DNA from: Polaribacter sp. | GTDB lineage: Bacteria; Bacteroidota; Bacteroidia; Flavobacteriales; Flavobacteriaceae | NCBI GenBank assembly: GCA_029252865.1 | Contig: JAQXAP010000033.1 | Coordinates: forward strand, 1 to 40,293 | Reading direction: 5' to 3' | Length of the DNA stretch: 40,293 bases | Shown: positions 22,394-32,096 of the stretch, piece after piece | Numbering within the stretch: the first letter of the stretch is position 1 | Layout: every line of letters begins with the position of its first letter | Notes under the pieces: model-generated | Databases searched by the model: none | What the model was told of the DNA's origin: nothing | Seen by the model: the letters and a program-made list of their open reading frames with translations, nothing else | Program-made: the position numbers and the translations under genes

Positions 22394-22442
22394 AGAGAAA
22401 ACTTCACTTTTCCTGATGACATATTGATAAAAACATCAAAAA

Positions 22443-23456
22443 ATGTCAAACATAAATAGAGCCTTACAAAAACGAATCTTAATTTTAGATGGTGCAATGG
22501 GTACTATGCTACAAGCATATAAATTTACGGAAGAAGACTTTAGAGGAGAACGTTTTAAGAATTACCCAACACCTTTGCAAGGAAATAACGACTTGTTGTC
22601 AATTACTCAGCCAGAGGCAATTAAAACAATTCATGGTAAGTATTTTGAAGCAGGTGCAGATATCATAGAAACCAATACCTTTTCCGGTACTACAATTGCA
22701 ATGGCAGATTATCAAATGGAAGATTTGGTGTATGAACTAAATTATCAATCTGCAAAAATTGCAAAAGAAGTTGCAGATCAATTTACGGAGAGAGAACCTC
22801 ATAAACCTCGTTTTGTCGCAGGCTCTATTGGTCCCACCAACAGAACAGCAAGTATGTCTCCAGATGTTAATGATCCAGGTTACAGAGCAGTAACTTTTGA
22901 TGAATTAAGAATAGCATACAAGCAGCAAACTGAAGCCCTGTTAGATGGTGGTGTAGATTTATTATTGGTAGAAACAGTATTCGATACTTTAAATGCAAAA
23001 GCTGCTTTATTTGCGATAGAAGAGATAAAAGAAGAGAGAAAAATAGAAATTCCTGTCATGCTTTCGGGAACAATTACTGATGCTTCAGGAAGAACATTGT
23101 CGGGTCAAACAGCCGAAGCATTTTTAATTTCTGTTTCACATATTTCACTTTTATCAATAGGATTTAATTGTGCATTAGGAGCTAATTTATTACAGCCACA
23201 TTTAGAAGCAATTGCCGATAAAACAGAATTCGCAATTTCAGCACATCCAAATGCAGGCTTACCAAATGCTTTTGGGGAATATGATGAAACTCCAGAAGAA
23301 ATGGGAGAGCAAATAGAGGAATATTTAAAGAAGAATTTAATTAATATTATTGGTGGATGTTGTGGCACATCTCCTAATCATATTAGTGTGATTGCAAATA
23401 TAGCTGCAAAATACATACCAAGACGTTATTCTGAATTTGTATCAGAATCTCTTTAA
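22443..23456 (+). CDS. Methionine synthase, homocysteine-binding module (separate gene)
   Basis: A 337-aa homocysteine S-methyltransferase domain that equals the first third of E. coli MetH. It binds zinc and homocysteine through Cys243 (FNCALG) and Cys306-Cys307 (GGCCGTSPNHI). ILDGAMGTMLQ opens the barrel and GSIGPTNRTASMSP is a MetH-specific block. Because it ends at the barrel it must work with the product of the next gene, which starts about 12 nt downstream and carries the folate, cobalamin and activation domains. A stand-alone betaine or S-methylmethionine-type methyltransferase is less likely given that neighbour. Confidence 0.93.
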   Translation: MSNINRALQKRILILDGAMGTMLQAYKFTEEDFRGERFKNYPTPLQGNNDLLSITQPEAIKTIHGKYFEAGADIIETNTFSGTTIAMADYQMEDLVYELNYQSAKIAKEVADQFTEREPHKPRFVAGSIGPTNRTASMSPDVNDPGYRAVTFDELRIAYKQQTEALLDGGVDLLLVETVFDTLNAKAALFAIEEIKEERKIEIPVMLSGTITDASGRTLSGQTAEAFLISVSHISLLSIGFNCALGANLLQPHLEAIADKTEFAISAHPNAGLPNAFGEYDETPEEMGEQIEEYLKKNLINIIGGCCGTSPNHISVIANIAAKYIPRRYSEFVSESL

Positions 23457-23468
23457 AAGAAGTTGAAG

Positions 23469-26144
23469 ATGAAGATAAAGCAAACGAAATATATGAAATT
23501 ATCTGGTTTAGAACCTTTAATTCTAAATGAGAATAGTAATTTCATTAATGTTGGTGAACGCACGAATGTTGCAGGTTCACGCAAGTTTTTACGATTAATT
23601 AAAGAAGAAAAGTTTGATGAAGCTTTAGATATTGCAAGACATCAAGTAGATGGAGGTGCACAAATTGTCGATATCAATATGGATGATGGGCTTTTGGATG
23701 GTAAAGCGGCAATGGTTCGTTTTTTAAATTTAATCGCAGCTGAACCTGATATTTGTAGAGTTCCAATGATGATTGATAGCTCTAAATGGGAAATTATTGA
23801 AGCTGGTTTACAAGTTGTGCAAGGTAAATGTGTTGTAAACTCAATTTCTTTAAAAGAAGGTGAGGAAAAATTTATTAGAGAGGCTCAACTAATAAAAAGA
23901 TATGGGGCTGCAGTAATTGTCATGGCTTTTGATGAGGTTGGTCAAGCAGATAATTATCAAAGAAGAATAGAAATTGCAAAACGTTCTTATGATCTTTTGG
24001 TTAACAAAGTAGGCTTTGCATCTGAAGATATTATTTTTGATTTAAATATTTTTCCTGTTGCAACAGGAATGGAAGAGCATAGAAAAAACGCCATCGATTT
24101 TATTGAAGCAACACGTTGGGTTAGAGAAAATTTAGAAAATGTTTCTGTAAGTGGAGGTGTAAGTAATGTTTCTTTTTCATTTAGAGGTAATAATACGGTG
24201 CGTGAAGCAATGCACTCCGTCTTTTTATATCACGCAATTCAGGCAGGTTTGAATATGGGGATTGTAAATCCAGCAATGTTAGAAATTTATGACGATATTC
24301 CTAAAGATTTACTAGAACATGTAGAAGATGTAATTTTAGACAGAAGAGAAGATGCAACAGAACGTTTGTTAGATTTTGCTGAAACAGTAAAAGGATCTAA
24401 AGTGGGTAAAACGGCAGATTTATCTTGGAGAGAAAATTCATTGCAAGATAGAATAACACATGCTTTGGTAAAGGGAATCGATTCTTTTATTATTGAAGAT
24501 GTTGAGCAAGCAAGGTTAGAGGCAGTTAAACCGATAGAAGTCATTGAAGGAAATTTAATGATAGGAATGAATGTGGTAGGGGATTTATTTGGAGCGGGGA
24601 AAATGTTTTTACCTCAAGTTGTAAAATCTGCTCGTGTAATGAAGAAGGCAGTAGGTTACTTAAACCCATTTATTGAGGAAGCAAAAGGAGATAAACAAGA
24701 GCCAGTTGGTAAAATATTAATGGCAACTGTAAAAGGTGACGTTCATGATATTGGTAAAAATATTGTAAGTGTAGTGCTCGCTTGTAATAATTATGAAATT
24801 GTAGATTTGGGTGTGATGGTTCCTCCAGAAAAAATTATTGAGACGGCTATTGCAGAACGGGTGGATGCAATTGGTTTATCAGGATTAATTACTCCCTCTC
24901 TAGATGAGATGGTGTATTTAGCTAAAGAAATGCAACGTCAAAATTTTGAAGTTCCATTACTTATTGGAGGCGCAACTACTTCTAAAGCACATACAGCAGT
25001 TAAAATTGATACACAATATAAAAATGCAGTTGTTCATGTAAATGATGCTTCAAGAGCAGTTACTGTTGTAGGAGATTTATTGAACAAGAAAAAGTCCCAT
25101 GAATATGTGACCAAATTGAAGAACGATTACGAAGAATTCAGAACTAAGTTTTTAAAACGAGGAAAAGAAAAATTATATATTTCTCTTGATGAAGCCAGAA
25201 AGAGAAAATATAAAATCAATTGGAGTTCTTGTGATATCGTAAAACCAAAAGAGTTAGGAATTCAAAAGTTAGAGCAATTAAGTCTCAAAGAATTAGTTCC
25301 TTTTATTGATTGGAGTCCATTTTTTCGAAGTTGGGACTTACACGGAAAATTTCCTGCAATCTTAACTGATGAGGTAGTGGGAGAACAGGCTTCTATTATG
25401 TATGAGGAAGCATTAGCAATGATTGAAGAAATTATTGCCAAACAACTATTAAAACCGAAAGCAATTTTTGGTCTGTTCGAGGCAAATTCAATTAATGAAG
25501 ACGATATTTCTGTCCAGAAAAAAGGAAAAGAAGTTCTAGTTTTTAGGACTTTACGTCAACAATTAAAAAAGAGAGATGGAATCCCAAATTTAGCCTTAGC
25601 AGATTTTATTGCGCCAAAAGAATCAAATAGAACAGATTATATGGGAGCTTTTTGTGTGGGGGTTTTTGGAGCTCAAGAATTAGCAGATAAATATAAAAAG
25701 GAAGGGGATGATTATAATGCAATTATGGCACAGGCTATTGCCGATCGTTTCGCAGAAGCTTTTGCAGAATATTTACATAAACAAGTTAGGATAAAACATT
25801 GGGGGTACGCTTTAGGTGAGGCATTGTCTAATGATGATTTAATTAAAGAAAGTTACAAAGGAATTCGTCCAGCACCAGGTTATCCCGCCTGTCCAGATCA
25901 CCTAGAAAAAGAAACAATTTGGGAATTGTTAGATGTTGAAAAACAAATAGGAGTTCAATTAACAGAAAGTTTAGCAATGTGGCCAGCAGCTTCCGTCTCT
26001 GGATATTATTTTGCAAACAAAGACGCCAAATATTTTGGTTTAGGTAAAATTACGGATGATCAAGTGACAGATTATTCAGAAAGAAAAGGAATTACAAAGC
26101 AAAAGGCAAGAAAGTGGTTACATCCAGTGATTGCAGAAGAATAA
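23469..26144 (+). CDS. metH: Methionine synthase, folate-, cobalamin- and activation-domain part
   Basis: An 891-aa protein carrying the rest of cobalamin-dependent methionine synthase. [14 protein letters not shown] opens the pterin-binding barrel (about 25-290). A helical cap follows, then the B12 domain with DVHDIGKN (His near 426 is the lower cobalt ligand) and [13 protein letters not shown]. The last third is the SAM-dependent reactivation domain, with [15 protein letters not shown] contacting SAM. I start it at the ATG 23469 (MKIKQTK) rather than an in-frame TTG two codons earlier. Together with the previous gene it methylates homocysteine from 5-methyltetrahydrofolate. B12 must be imported or made elsewhere. 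Confidence 0.95.
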   Translation: MKIKQTKYMKLSGLEPLILNENSNFINVGERTNVAGSRKFLRLIKEEKFDEALDIARHQVDGGAQIVDINMDDGLLDGKAAMVRFLNLIAAEPDICRVPMMIDSSKWEIIEAGLQVVQGKCVVNSISLKEGEEKFIREAQLIKRYGAAVIVMAFDEVGQADNYQRRIEIAKRSYDLLVNKVGFASEDIIFDLNIFPVATGMEEHRKNAIDFIEATRWVRENLENVSVSGGVSNVSFSFRGNNTVREAMHSVFLYHAIQAGLNMGIVNPAMLEIYDDIPKDLLEHVEDVILDRREDATERLLDFAETVKGSKVGKTADLSWRENSLQDRITHALVKGIDSFIIEDVEQARLEAVKPIEVIEGNLMIGMNVVGDLFGAGKMFLPQVVKSARVMKKAVGYLNPFIEEAKGDKQEPVGKILMATVKGDVHDIGKNIVSVVLACNNYEIVDLGVMVPPEKIIETAIAERVDAIGLSGLITPSLDEMVYLAKEMQRQNFEVPLLIGGATTSKAHTAVKIDTQYKNAVVHVNDASRAVTVVGDLLNKKKSHEYVTKLKNDYEEFRTKFLKRGKEKLYISLDEARKRKYKINWSSCDIVKPKELGIQKLEQLSLKELVPFIDWSPFFRSWDLHGKFPAILTDEVVGEQASIMYEEALAMIEEIIAKQLLKPKAIFGLFEANSINEDDISVQKKGKEVLVFRTLRQQLKKRDGIPNLALADFIAPKESNRTDYMGAFCVGVFGAQELADKYKKEGDDYNAIMAQAIADRFAEAFAEYLHKQVRIKHWGYALGEALSNDDLIKESYKGIRPAPGYPACPDHLEKETIWELLDVEKQIGVQLTESLAMWPAASVSGYYFANKDAKYFGLGKITDDQVTDYSERKGITKQKARKWLHPVIAEE

Positions 26145-26254
26145 GATATGGTTTTTGTAGAATTACATTAAGGACGTTATATTATTTCTCATGGTTACAA
26201 TAAAAATATATATTTAAAAGAGCGATTGAAAAGAGGCACTAAAGAATTAAAAAG

Positions 26255-27211
26255 ATGAAAGTTACAGATCATATTAAAAAAGCCAGCGGTAAAACATTAT
26301 TTTCTTTTGAAGTAATACCACCAAAAAAAGGAAACAATATTCAGGATTTATATAGGAATATAGATCCGTTAATGGAGTTTAACCCTCCTTTTATTGATGT
26401 AACTACCTCAAGAGAAGAGTATGTTTATTTAGATAAAGGAAATGGTCTTCTAGACAAAAAAATTACAAGAATGCGTCCTGGAACGGTGGGTATTTGTGCT
26501 TCCATTATGCATAAATATAAAGTTGATACAATTCCACATTTATTATGCGGGGGTTTTACCAAAGAGGAAACAGAATATGTGTTAGTAGATTGTCATTATT
26601 TAGGCATTGATAACGTAATGGCTTTGCGTGGAGATTCAATGAAAGATGAACCTTATTTTAAACCATCTAAAGGAGGAAATGCTTTTGCGAAAGAATTAAT
26701 AGATCAAATTTCGAATTTAAATAAAGGTAAATATTTACATAATAATGTGAGTGCCGAACATCATTCAGATTTTTGTATTGGTGTTTCAGGATATCCAGAA
26801 AAACATATGGAAGCTCCCTCGCTAGTTTCGGATTTAAGACGTTTAAAAGAAAAAGTAGATGCGGGTGCAGATTATGTAGTTACTCAAATGTTTTTTGATA
26901 ATAAAAAATACTTCGACTTTGTAAAAGCAGCGAAAGAAATAGGAATTAATGTACCAATAATACCAGGTATTAAGCCGATTGCTGTTAAGAGGCATTTGCA
27001 AATATTACCTCAGGTATTTAAAATAGATTTGCCACAAGATTTAATAGATGCCGTGGAGGGATGTAAAGACAATAAAGCTGTAAGGCAAGTTGGTATTGAA
27101 TTTGCGATACAGCAATCTAAAGAGTTGAAGGATTCAGGGGTTCCTGTTTTACACTATTATTCAATGGGCAAAAGTGATAACATACAAGCAATAGCCTCTG
27201 GTTTATTTTAA
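26255..27211 (+). CDS. metF: 5,10-methylenetetrahydrofolate reductase
   Basis: A 318-aa FAD enzyme that supplies 5-methyltetrahydrofolate to methionine synthase. SFEVIPPKKG (catalytic Glu in the first strand), FIDVTTSREEY, GDNVMALRGDS-like NVMALRGDS, YPEKHMEAPS and DYVVTQMFFDNKKYFDF are the family blocks. It lies 110 nt after metH and is probably the last gene controlled by the second SAM-I riboswitch. No clear terminator is seen after it. Confidence 0.96.
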   Translation: MKVTDHIKKASGKTLFSFEVIPPKKGNNIQDLYRNIDPLMEFNPPFIDVTTSREEYVYLDKGNGLLDKKITRMRPGTVGICASIMHKYKVDTIPHLLCGGFTKEETEYVLVDCHYLGIDNVMALRGDSMKDEPYFKPSKGGNAFAKELIDQISNLNKGKYLHNNVSAEHHSDFCIGVSGYPEKHMEAPSLVSDLRRLKEKVDAGADYVVTQMFFDNKKYFDFVKAAKEIGINVPIIPGIKPIAVKRHLQILPQVFKIDLPQDLIDAVEGCKDNKAVRQVGIEFAIQQSKELKDSGVPVLHYYSMGKSDNIQAIASGLF

Positions 27212-27354
27212 AGTGGAAGTTTTAGAAAAGTTATTTGGTTCTTAAAAAAGAGTGGATGAAATGAGAATTCATTTACTAAGAATTTTTTTTTCTCTGAATT
27301 TATTATTGTGTAATTATAAGTAGTATTGATGGATAAATAAGAAAAAGTAATTTT

Positions 27355-27390
27355 TTTGAAAACGAAGCGTAAATAAAATCACTACTTTTG
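27355..27390 (+). promoter_or_regulatory. Promoter of trxA
   Basis: TTTG at 27355-27358 and TACTTTTG at 27383-27390; the spacer of 24 nt is slightly long. The start codon is 38 nt downstream of the -7 box. Confidence 0.6.
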
Positions 27391-27428
27391 TTTTTCAAAA
27401 CTGACATAACGATTTAAAAATATAAAAA

Positions 27429-27746
27429 ATGGCATTAGAAATTACAGACGCAAATTTTGAAGAATTAGTATTAAAATCAGACAAACCGGTATTAGTAGAT
27501 TTTTGGGCAGCTTGGTGTGGACCTTGTAGAATGGTAGGACCAATTGTTGACGAAATTCACACAGAATACGATGGTAAAGCCATTGTTGGTAAAGTAGATG
27601 TTGACGCTAATCAAGAATTTGCCGCGAAATACGGAGTGCGTAATATACCAACTGTTTTAATTTTTAAAAATGGTGAAATTGTAGATAAACAAGTAGGTGT
27701 TGCGCCGAAAAATGTTTACACTGGTAAAATTGATGCTGCTATATAA
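27429..27746 (+). CDS. trxA: Thioredoxin
   Basis: A 105-aa cytoplasmic thioredoxin with the WCGPC active site (Cys30, Cys33), the buried Asp in VLVDFWAAW and the cis-proline in RNIPTVLIFKNGE. Length and sequence are those of a standard TrxA. It has its own promoter and terminator, so it is a separate unit, but its nearness to the cys and met genes is sensible because CysH uses thioredoxin as reductant. Confidence 0.97.
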   Translation: MALEITDANFEELVLKSDKPVLVDFWAAWCGPCRMVGPIVDEIHTEYDGKAIVGKVDVDANQEFAAKYGVRNIPTVLIFKNGEIVDKQVGVAPKNVYTGKIDAAI

Positions 27747-27771
27747 TTAATAATTGCATTTTAAATAAGTT

Positions 27772-27802
27772 AAAGGTTTGGCTAACGTCAAACCTTTTTT
27801 TA
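27772..27802 (+). terminator. Intrinsic terminator of trxA
   Basis: AAAGGTTTG / CAAACCTTT with an 8-nt loop followed by a T tract, 25 nt after the stop. Confidence 0.9.
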
Positions 27803-28085
27803 TTTTTAGTAATTAGTAATGAAGAGATTTTTTTCAATAATTGATTAACACTCTTTTATTTTGGTGAAAATGTTGAATTATTAAAATGTTTGTGATTCTC
27901 CGAATTGTCGCCAGGATTTTAGAGTTTTTCTTTGTTTGTGAGTGATCTATATTTTAGTGGCTAAATTTTTATCAAAAGGTGCAACTAATGGTTTGAATTA
28001 ATTTTTATCAGATAACTTCCAAACAACCTAAAATTATTTCAAACTACAGATAATCCAATAAGAATTAAAAATATTAAATAATAGT
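27803..28085. other. Intergenic stretch before the DUF58 gene
   Basis: AT-rich, with no supported ORF or RNA gene. I could not find a convincing promoter for the downstream gene. Confidence 0.4.
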
Positions 28086-29006
28086 ATGAATTTATCTGAA
28101 ATTAAATCAGCAGAAATTAAAAACTTAAACATACTTGCGAAAAAAGTTGTAGAGGGTTTTATAACAGGAATTCATAAAAGCCCGTTTCATGGTTTTTCTG
28201 TAGAGTTTTCTGAGCATAAGTTATACAACAAGGGTGAAAGTACGAGGCACATAGATTGGAAATTATTTGCAAAGACAGATAAGTTATACTCCAAGAAGTA
28301 TGAAGAAGAAACAAATTTACGTTGTCATATTATAATAGATAATTCTGCATCAATGCATTATCCAATTGTGAGAAAGCAAACATTAGATAATTTAAATAAA
28401 GTTGGTTTTTCTGCAATTGCAGCTGCTTCTTTAATGGAAATATTTAAACAGCAAAGAGATGCTGTTGGTTTAAGTATTTATTCGGATACTTATGAGTATT
28501 ATGCTCCAGAAAAAAGCAGTGATCGTCATAGAAGTATGTTAATTTATCAATTAGAACAATTGTTAGTCTCAGAATCTAATTCATCTACAGAAACTTATAA
28601 ATATTTGCATGAAATAGCAGAAAAAATACATAGACGTTCATTAATTTTTGTTTTTACAGATATGTTTCAGCCAAATAAAGATAATGATACTCTTTTTGAT
28701 GCTCTGAAACATCTAAAGTTTAATAAACACGAAGTAGTTTTATTTCATACTTATGATGGGGAAACTGAATTTAACTTCAATTTTGACAATGCACCAAAAA
28801 AGTTTGTTGATTTGGAAACAATGGAAGAAGTAAATATTTATCCCGAAAATGTTCAAGATAATTACAAGAAGTCGGTTGAAAATTATTTTCAATATTTGAA
28901 AAATAAATGTTTACTATATAAAATTGATTATGTTCCTTTGGATATTAATAAAGGTTATAACGAGGTTTTAACATCATACTTAATTAGTAGAAAAAAAAAT
29001 AAATAA
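28086..29006 (+). CDS. DUF58 / von Willebrand factor A-like protein
   Basis: A 306-aa soluble protein. KSPFHGFSVEFSEHKLYNKGE followed by RHIDWKLFAKTDKLYSKKYEEETNL is the DUF58 signature, and HIIIDNSASM (Asp85, Ser87, Ser89) is the DxSxS metal site of the vWA fold, with FTDMF as a later metal-site strand. DUF58 proteins usually accompany a MoxR ATPase and BatA-type proteins, with roles in chaperoning or envelope stress; here none of those partners is next to it. It is followed directly by tRNA-Asp. Confidence 0.92.
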   Translation: MNLSEIKSAEIKNLNILAKKVVEGFITGIHKSPFHGFSVEFSEHKLYNKGESTRHIDWKLFAKTDKLYSKKYEEETNLRCHIIIDNSASMHYPIVRKQTLDNLNKVGFSAIAAASLMEIFKQQRDAVGLSIYSDTYEYYAPEKSSDRHRSMLIYQLEQLLVSESNSSTETYKYLHEIAEKIHRRSLIFVFTDMFQPNKDNDTLFDALKHLKFNKHEVVLFHTYDGETEFNFNFDNAPKKFVDLETMEEVNIYPENVQDNYKKSVENYFQYLKNKCLLYKIDYVPLDINKGYNEVLTSYLISRKKNK

Positions 29007-29021
29007 TTTTTTTATTTTATG

Positions 29022-29052
29022 TTTGCATATGTGAAAATACCTTGTATATTTG
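29022..29052 (+). promoter_or_regulatory. Promoter of tRNA-Asp
   Basis: TTTG at 29022-29025 and TATATTTG at 29045-29052 with a 19-nt spacer; the tRNA begins 18 nt after the -7 box. Confidence 0.75.
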
Positions 29053-29069
29053 CAAACGCTTAAAGCAAC

Positions 29070-29143
29070 GGTCTGGTAGTTCAGCTGGTTAGAATACCTG
29101 CCTGTCACGCAGGGGGTCGCGGGTTCGAGTCCCGTCCAGACCG
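29070..29143 (+). tRNA. tRNA-Asp (anticodon GTC)
   Basis: A 74-nt cloverleaf: acceptor GGTCTGG/CCAGACC, D arm GTTC/GAAT, anticodon stem CCTGC/GCAGG with loop CTGTCAC (anticodon GTC), T arm GCGGG/CCCGT around TTCGAGT, discriminator G, no encoded CCA. Confidence 0.97.
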
Positions 29144-29148
29144 CTTCA

Positions 29149-29185
29149 AAAACCTTAACAATTTAAAATTGTTAAGGTTTTTTAT
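29149..29185 (+). terminator. Intrinsic terminator after tRNA-Asp
   Basis: AAACCTTAACAATTT pairs with AAATTGTTAAGGTTT, followed by a T run. It begins 6 nt after the tRNA. Confidence 0.9.
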
Positions 29186-29690
29186 TTATCTGAAAACTTC
29201 TTTTATTTTAGATGTGGGTGATGTCATTTTATTTTTTTGGTTAAAAACGTATAATACATATTTCTTGTTCAACTACTTTATATGAAATAAGCTTTATCAA
29301 GTTTTAAAAGTGTATTTATTAGTCAATACTATTGAATAAATTAGTTGTGAAAACAACATGTTAATTTTTTATTATGCTTACGAGTTTTTTTTGGTTATAG
29401 AAATTAATCCCTTAGCTAGACGCTTCAAAATGTTTTAGAGTACTTTTTTAATATTGAATAATATTCAAGTTAAAACAAGGATTATAGAGTAATTTAAGAT
29501 GTTTAAACAATCAATAATGGCGATTATTGAATTCAAAGTTAATTTATAATTACTCTAGGGTTTCTTGATTATAACGACAATTATAATATTTTATATCTTT
29601 TTTCTTATCTATTTTTAAATAATGGAAAAAAATAGTGATGTGGTCATGTTAAATCTTTAAAATGCAAAGTATTTATTATGAGAAAAACGA
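29186..29690. other. Long AT-rich intergenic region with clustered inverted repeats
   Basis: No supported coding frame. Between 29431 and 29557 two nested inverted repeats follow each other. The first has arms TGTTTTA (29431-29437) and TAAAACA (29471-29477) around the palindrome TTGAATA-A-TATTCAA. The second has arms TAGAGTAATT (29485-29494) and AATTACTCTA (29548-29557) around TCAATAAT-GGCG-ATTATTGA. They may be binding sites or a small structured RNA. TATCTTTG at 29691-29698 is a -7 candidate for the gene downstream. Confidence 0.45.
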
Positions 29691-29723
29691 TATCTTTGAT
29701 GACTATAAAATAATGTTATTTTA

Positions 29724-30707
29724 ATGAAGTTAAATTACGTTCGACTCTGTTTTTTTTGTGTTTTATTTTTCTCTGCCAAAAATTATTCTCAAGAAACATT
29801 ACCTATATATCAAGATTATTTATCAGATAATGTGTTTCTGATTCATCCATCTGCTGCAGGAATTGGTAATTCAAGCAAACTACGTATGACTGCGAGACAG
29901 CAGTGGTCTGGCATCTCAAATGCACCTGCATTGCAAACTTTAAGTTTTCATACAAAATTTGGAGAAGACTCTAAGGCTGGGGTCGGTTTTATTTTATTTA
30001 ATGATAAAAATGGATATCATTCGCAGAAAGGTATTCAAGGTACGTATTCTTATCATTTACCATTGAGTGCAGGGCGCCTTTTTGAACAACTCTCTTTTGG
30101 TTTGGGTTTTACTGTGGTTCAGAATCAAGTAGATCAAAGCCTTTTTTCGGGAGATCCTACAGTTGCACAAATTAATCAAAATACAAGCTATTATAATGCG
30201 GATTTTAGTCTTGCATACCACAAAGGAGGTTTTTCTTCTTATTTTACAGTAAAAAACTTACTTCCTACTGTTAAAAATAATTTAAATGTTCAGGAACCTT
30301 TGGATTTAAGTAAAATTATATTGTCTGCAGGGTATTATTATGGTGAAGATAACTTCATCCAATTAGAACCCTCTTTTATGTTGCAAATACGAGAAAGCAC
30401 TGGTGAAAGATCAGCAGATTTTAATATTAAAGCATATAAAACTATTTCACAAACTCAAATATGGGGTGCATTATCTTACAGGCAGAGTTTTGATACGAAT
30501 GCGATTGAAAATACTAAGTTTTTATCACCAATAATCGGAATAAACTTTAAGAATTTTATGTTCTCATATACGTATACCAATCAGATGAATGAAACTGTTT
30601 TAACAAGTTCAGGATTGCATCAAATTTCTGTAGGTCTTAATTTATGGACCAGAAAACAAAGGGGGGCAGCTTGTCCTAATATTAGTACTGGCTTTGGTAG
30701 TTTTTAA
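29724..30707 (+). CDS. PorP/SprF-family type IX secretion outer-membrane protein
   Basis: A 327-aa protein with a signal peptide (MKLNYVRLCFFCVLFFSAKNYSQ). The mature part starts with the family hallmark of a short Gln/Tyr segment and IHPSAAGIGNSSKLRMTARQQWSGISNAP, followed by SKAGVGFILFNDKNGYHS, TYSYHLPL and repeated amphipathic strands typical of the PorP/SprF barrel. Such proteins work with the type IX secretion machinery and are often paired with one large secreted adhesin; no such partner lies in the window. It converges with murI, whose stop overlaps by 4 nt. Confidence 0.9.
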   Translation: MKLNYVRLCFFCVLFFSAKNYSQETLPIYQDYLSDNVFLIHPSAAGIGNSSKLRMTARQQWSGISNAPALQTLSFHTKFGEDSKAGVGFILFNDKNGYHSQKGIQGTYSYHLPLSAGRLFEQLSFGLGFTVVQNQVDQSLFSGDPTVAQINQNTSYYNADFSLAYHKGGFSSYFTVKNLLPTVKNNLNVQEPLDLSKIILSAGYYYGEDNFIQLEPSFMLQIRESTGERSADFNIKAYKTISQTQIWGALSYRQSFDTNAIENTKFLSPIIGINFKNFMFSYTYTNQMNETVLTSSGLHQISVGLNLWTRKQRGAACPNISTGFGSF

Positions 30708-31504
30708 AAATTATCATTTAAAATTTTTACTTTCTCAGCGTTATTTGATAGTAGCAACTCTAATGCTTTCTTATCATTATTAATGTAAAATTGATGACTT
30801 TTCTTTTCTTTATTATGATTATTTGTTAAGAGATTTTTTTCTAAAATAGCTTTAGTTTGTCTCGCAACAGCTTCCCCAGAATCGATAATCTGAATTTTAT
30901 CTCCAACAAGTTTTCTAATTTGTGGAATCAGGTAAGGGTAATGGGTACAGCCTAAAACTAAACAATCTACCTCGGCTTTTATTAAGGGTTTTATATAGTA
31001 TGAAAGTAGATTCGTCATTTCTTCAGAATATAGTTTACCAGCTTCAATAAGCTCAACTAATCCTTTACCAATAATTTCTTTTCTAAGAATTTTTTGATTG
31101 ATAGAACTTGAAGTTTTTTCAAATAATTCGCTGTTTAAAGTTCCTTCTGTCGCAAGTATACCAATAATATTTGTTTTTGTCTTTAGGGCAGCAGGTTTAA
31201 TAGCGGGTTCTATTCCTATAAATGGAATATCGTAGTTTTCTCTTAAAATCTTAATGGCATTTGTTGTAGCTGTATTGCAGGCAACCACAATTATTTTGCA
31301 ATTCTTCTTCAAAAGGTATTCGGTATTTTTAATAGCTAAATTTATGATGCTTTGTTTACTTTTATCACCATAAGGGGCATTTTTACTGTCAGATAAGTAA
31401 ATAGTATTCTCTAAAGGTAAAAGGGTATTAATTTCCTTCCAAATAGAGGTCCCTCCAACCCCAGAATCAAAAATACCAATAGAAAATTTATTGACGTTTA
31501 GCAT
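30704..31504 (-). CDS. murI: Glutamate racemase
   Basis: A 266-aa enzyme that makes D-glutamate for peptidoglycan. GIFDSGVGGTSIW (Asp13), the first catalytic cysteine Cys76 in VACNTATTNA, the second Cys186 in LGCTHYPYL and SDSKNAPYG are all present. The start ATG at 31504 follows a strong terminator of the ompH genes by a few bases, so no separate promoter is visible and read-through may supply transcription. Confidence 0.96.
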   Translation of the reverse strand: MLNVNKFSIGIFDSGVGGTSIWKEINTLLPLENTIYLSDSKNAPYGDKSKQSIINLAIKNTEYLLKKNCKIIVVACNTATTNAIKILRENYDIPFIGIEPAIKPAALKTKTNIIGILATEGTLNSELFEKTSSSINQKILRKEIIGKGLVELIEAGKLYSEEMTNLLSYYIKPLIKAEVDCLVLGCTHYPYLIPQIRKLVGDKIQIIDSGEAVARQTKAILEKNLLTNNHNKEKKSHQFYINNDKKALELLLSNNAEKVKILNDNF

Positions 31505-31516
31505 ATATTGTAAAAA

Positions 31517-31547
31517 TAAAAAAACCTACTGAATTTCAGTAGGTTTT
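31517..31547 (-). terminator. Intrinsic terminator of the bamA-ompH operon
   Basis: Perfect stem AAAACCTACTGAA / TTCAGTAGGTTTT, U-tailed when read leftward (seven T). It lies 24 nt after the second ompH-type gene and before murI. Confidence 0.92.
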
Positions 31548-31570
31548 AATTTTATTATTAATTAGGTTTA

Positions 31571-32077
31571 TTAAAAACCTAATTTAGTTTTTACAGCACT
31601 ATAAATATCTTCACCTTTCTTAACTAACAAACCTTTTCCTACAGAAGCATCTAATACATATAAGATACCTTTATCAGCAGCTACTTCTTCAATAGCTTTT
31701 TGCGCTTTCTCAATAATAGGCTGTAACCCATCATTTTGTCTTTTTTGTATATCTTGGTAAGCTGTTCTTCTTAGTTGTTCTAATTTTGCAGCTTCTCCCT
31801 GAAGTTCTTGAGCTCTCTTCTCGTTTTCTTCCGGTTGTACAGTTTGAGATTCAGCCATGTATTTTTTCTGAGTAGCTTCAATCTTTTTACCCATACCTTC
31901 AATGTCATCTTGATAGGTTTTACCAAGCTTTTCTATATCAGATTTCAAGGTTTTTGTTTGTGGCATTTCGGCAACTAATTTTTCAAAGTCTATATGACCT
32001 ACTTTTTGTGCATTTGAAACACCAGCTACACCTAGAGTAAATAAAGCAATTAATAGTAACGATTTAAAATTTTTCAT
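31571..32077 (-). CDS. OmpH/Skp-family periplasmic chaperone, second copy
   Basis: A 168-aa protein with a signal peptide (MKNFKSLLLIALFTLGVAGVSNAQ), then VGHIDFEKLVAEMP, a long charged coiled coil (about 40-115) and the conserved end KGILYVLDASVGKGLLVKKGEDIYSAV. This is the usual length of Skp, which holds unfolded outer-membrane proteins for the Bam complex. It is the last gene of the run bamA-ompH-ompH and is separated from the preceding copy by 19 nt. Confidence 0.93.
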   Translation of the reverse strand: MKNFKSLLLIALFTLGVAGVSNAQKVGHIDFEKLVAEMPQTKTLKSDIEKLGKTYQDDIEGMGKKIEATQKKYMAESQTVQPEENEKRAQELQGEAAKLEQLRRTAYQDIQKRQNDGLQPIIEKAQKAIEEVAADKGILYVLDASVGKGLLVKKGEDIYSAVKTKLGF

Positions 32078-32096
32078 TCTTGTTTTAATTTAATTA

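Noticed and set aside
31517-31547. CCTACT...AGTAGG hairpin as a third Rrf2 operator
   Set aside because: It shares CCTACT with the cys-operon sites, but its perfect stem, T tract and position after ompH show it is a terminator.
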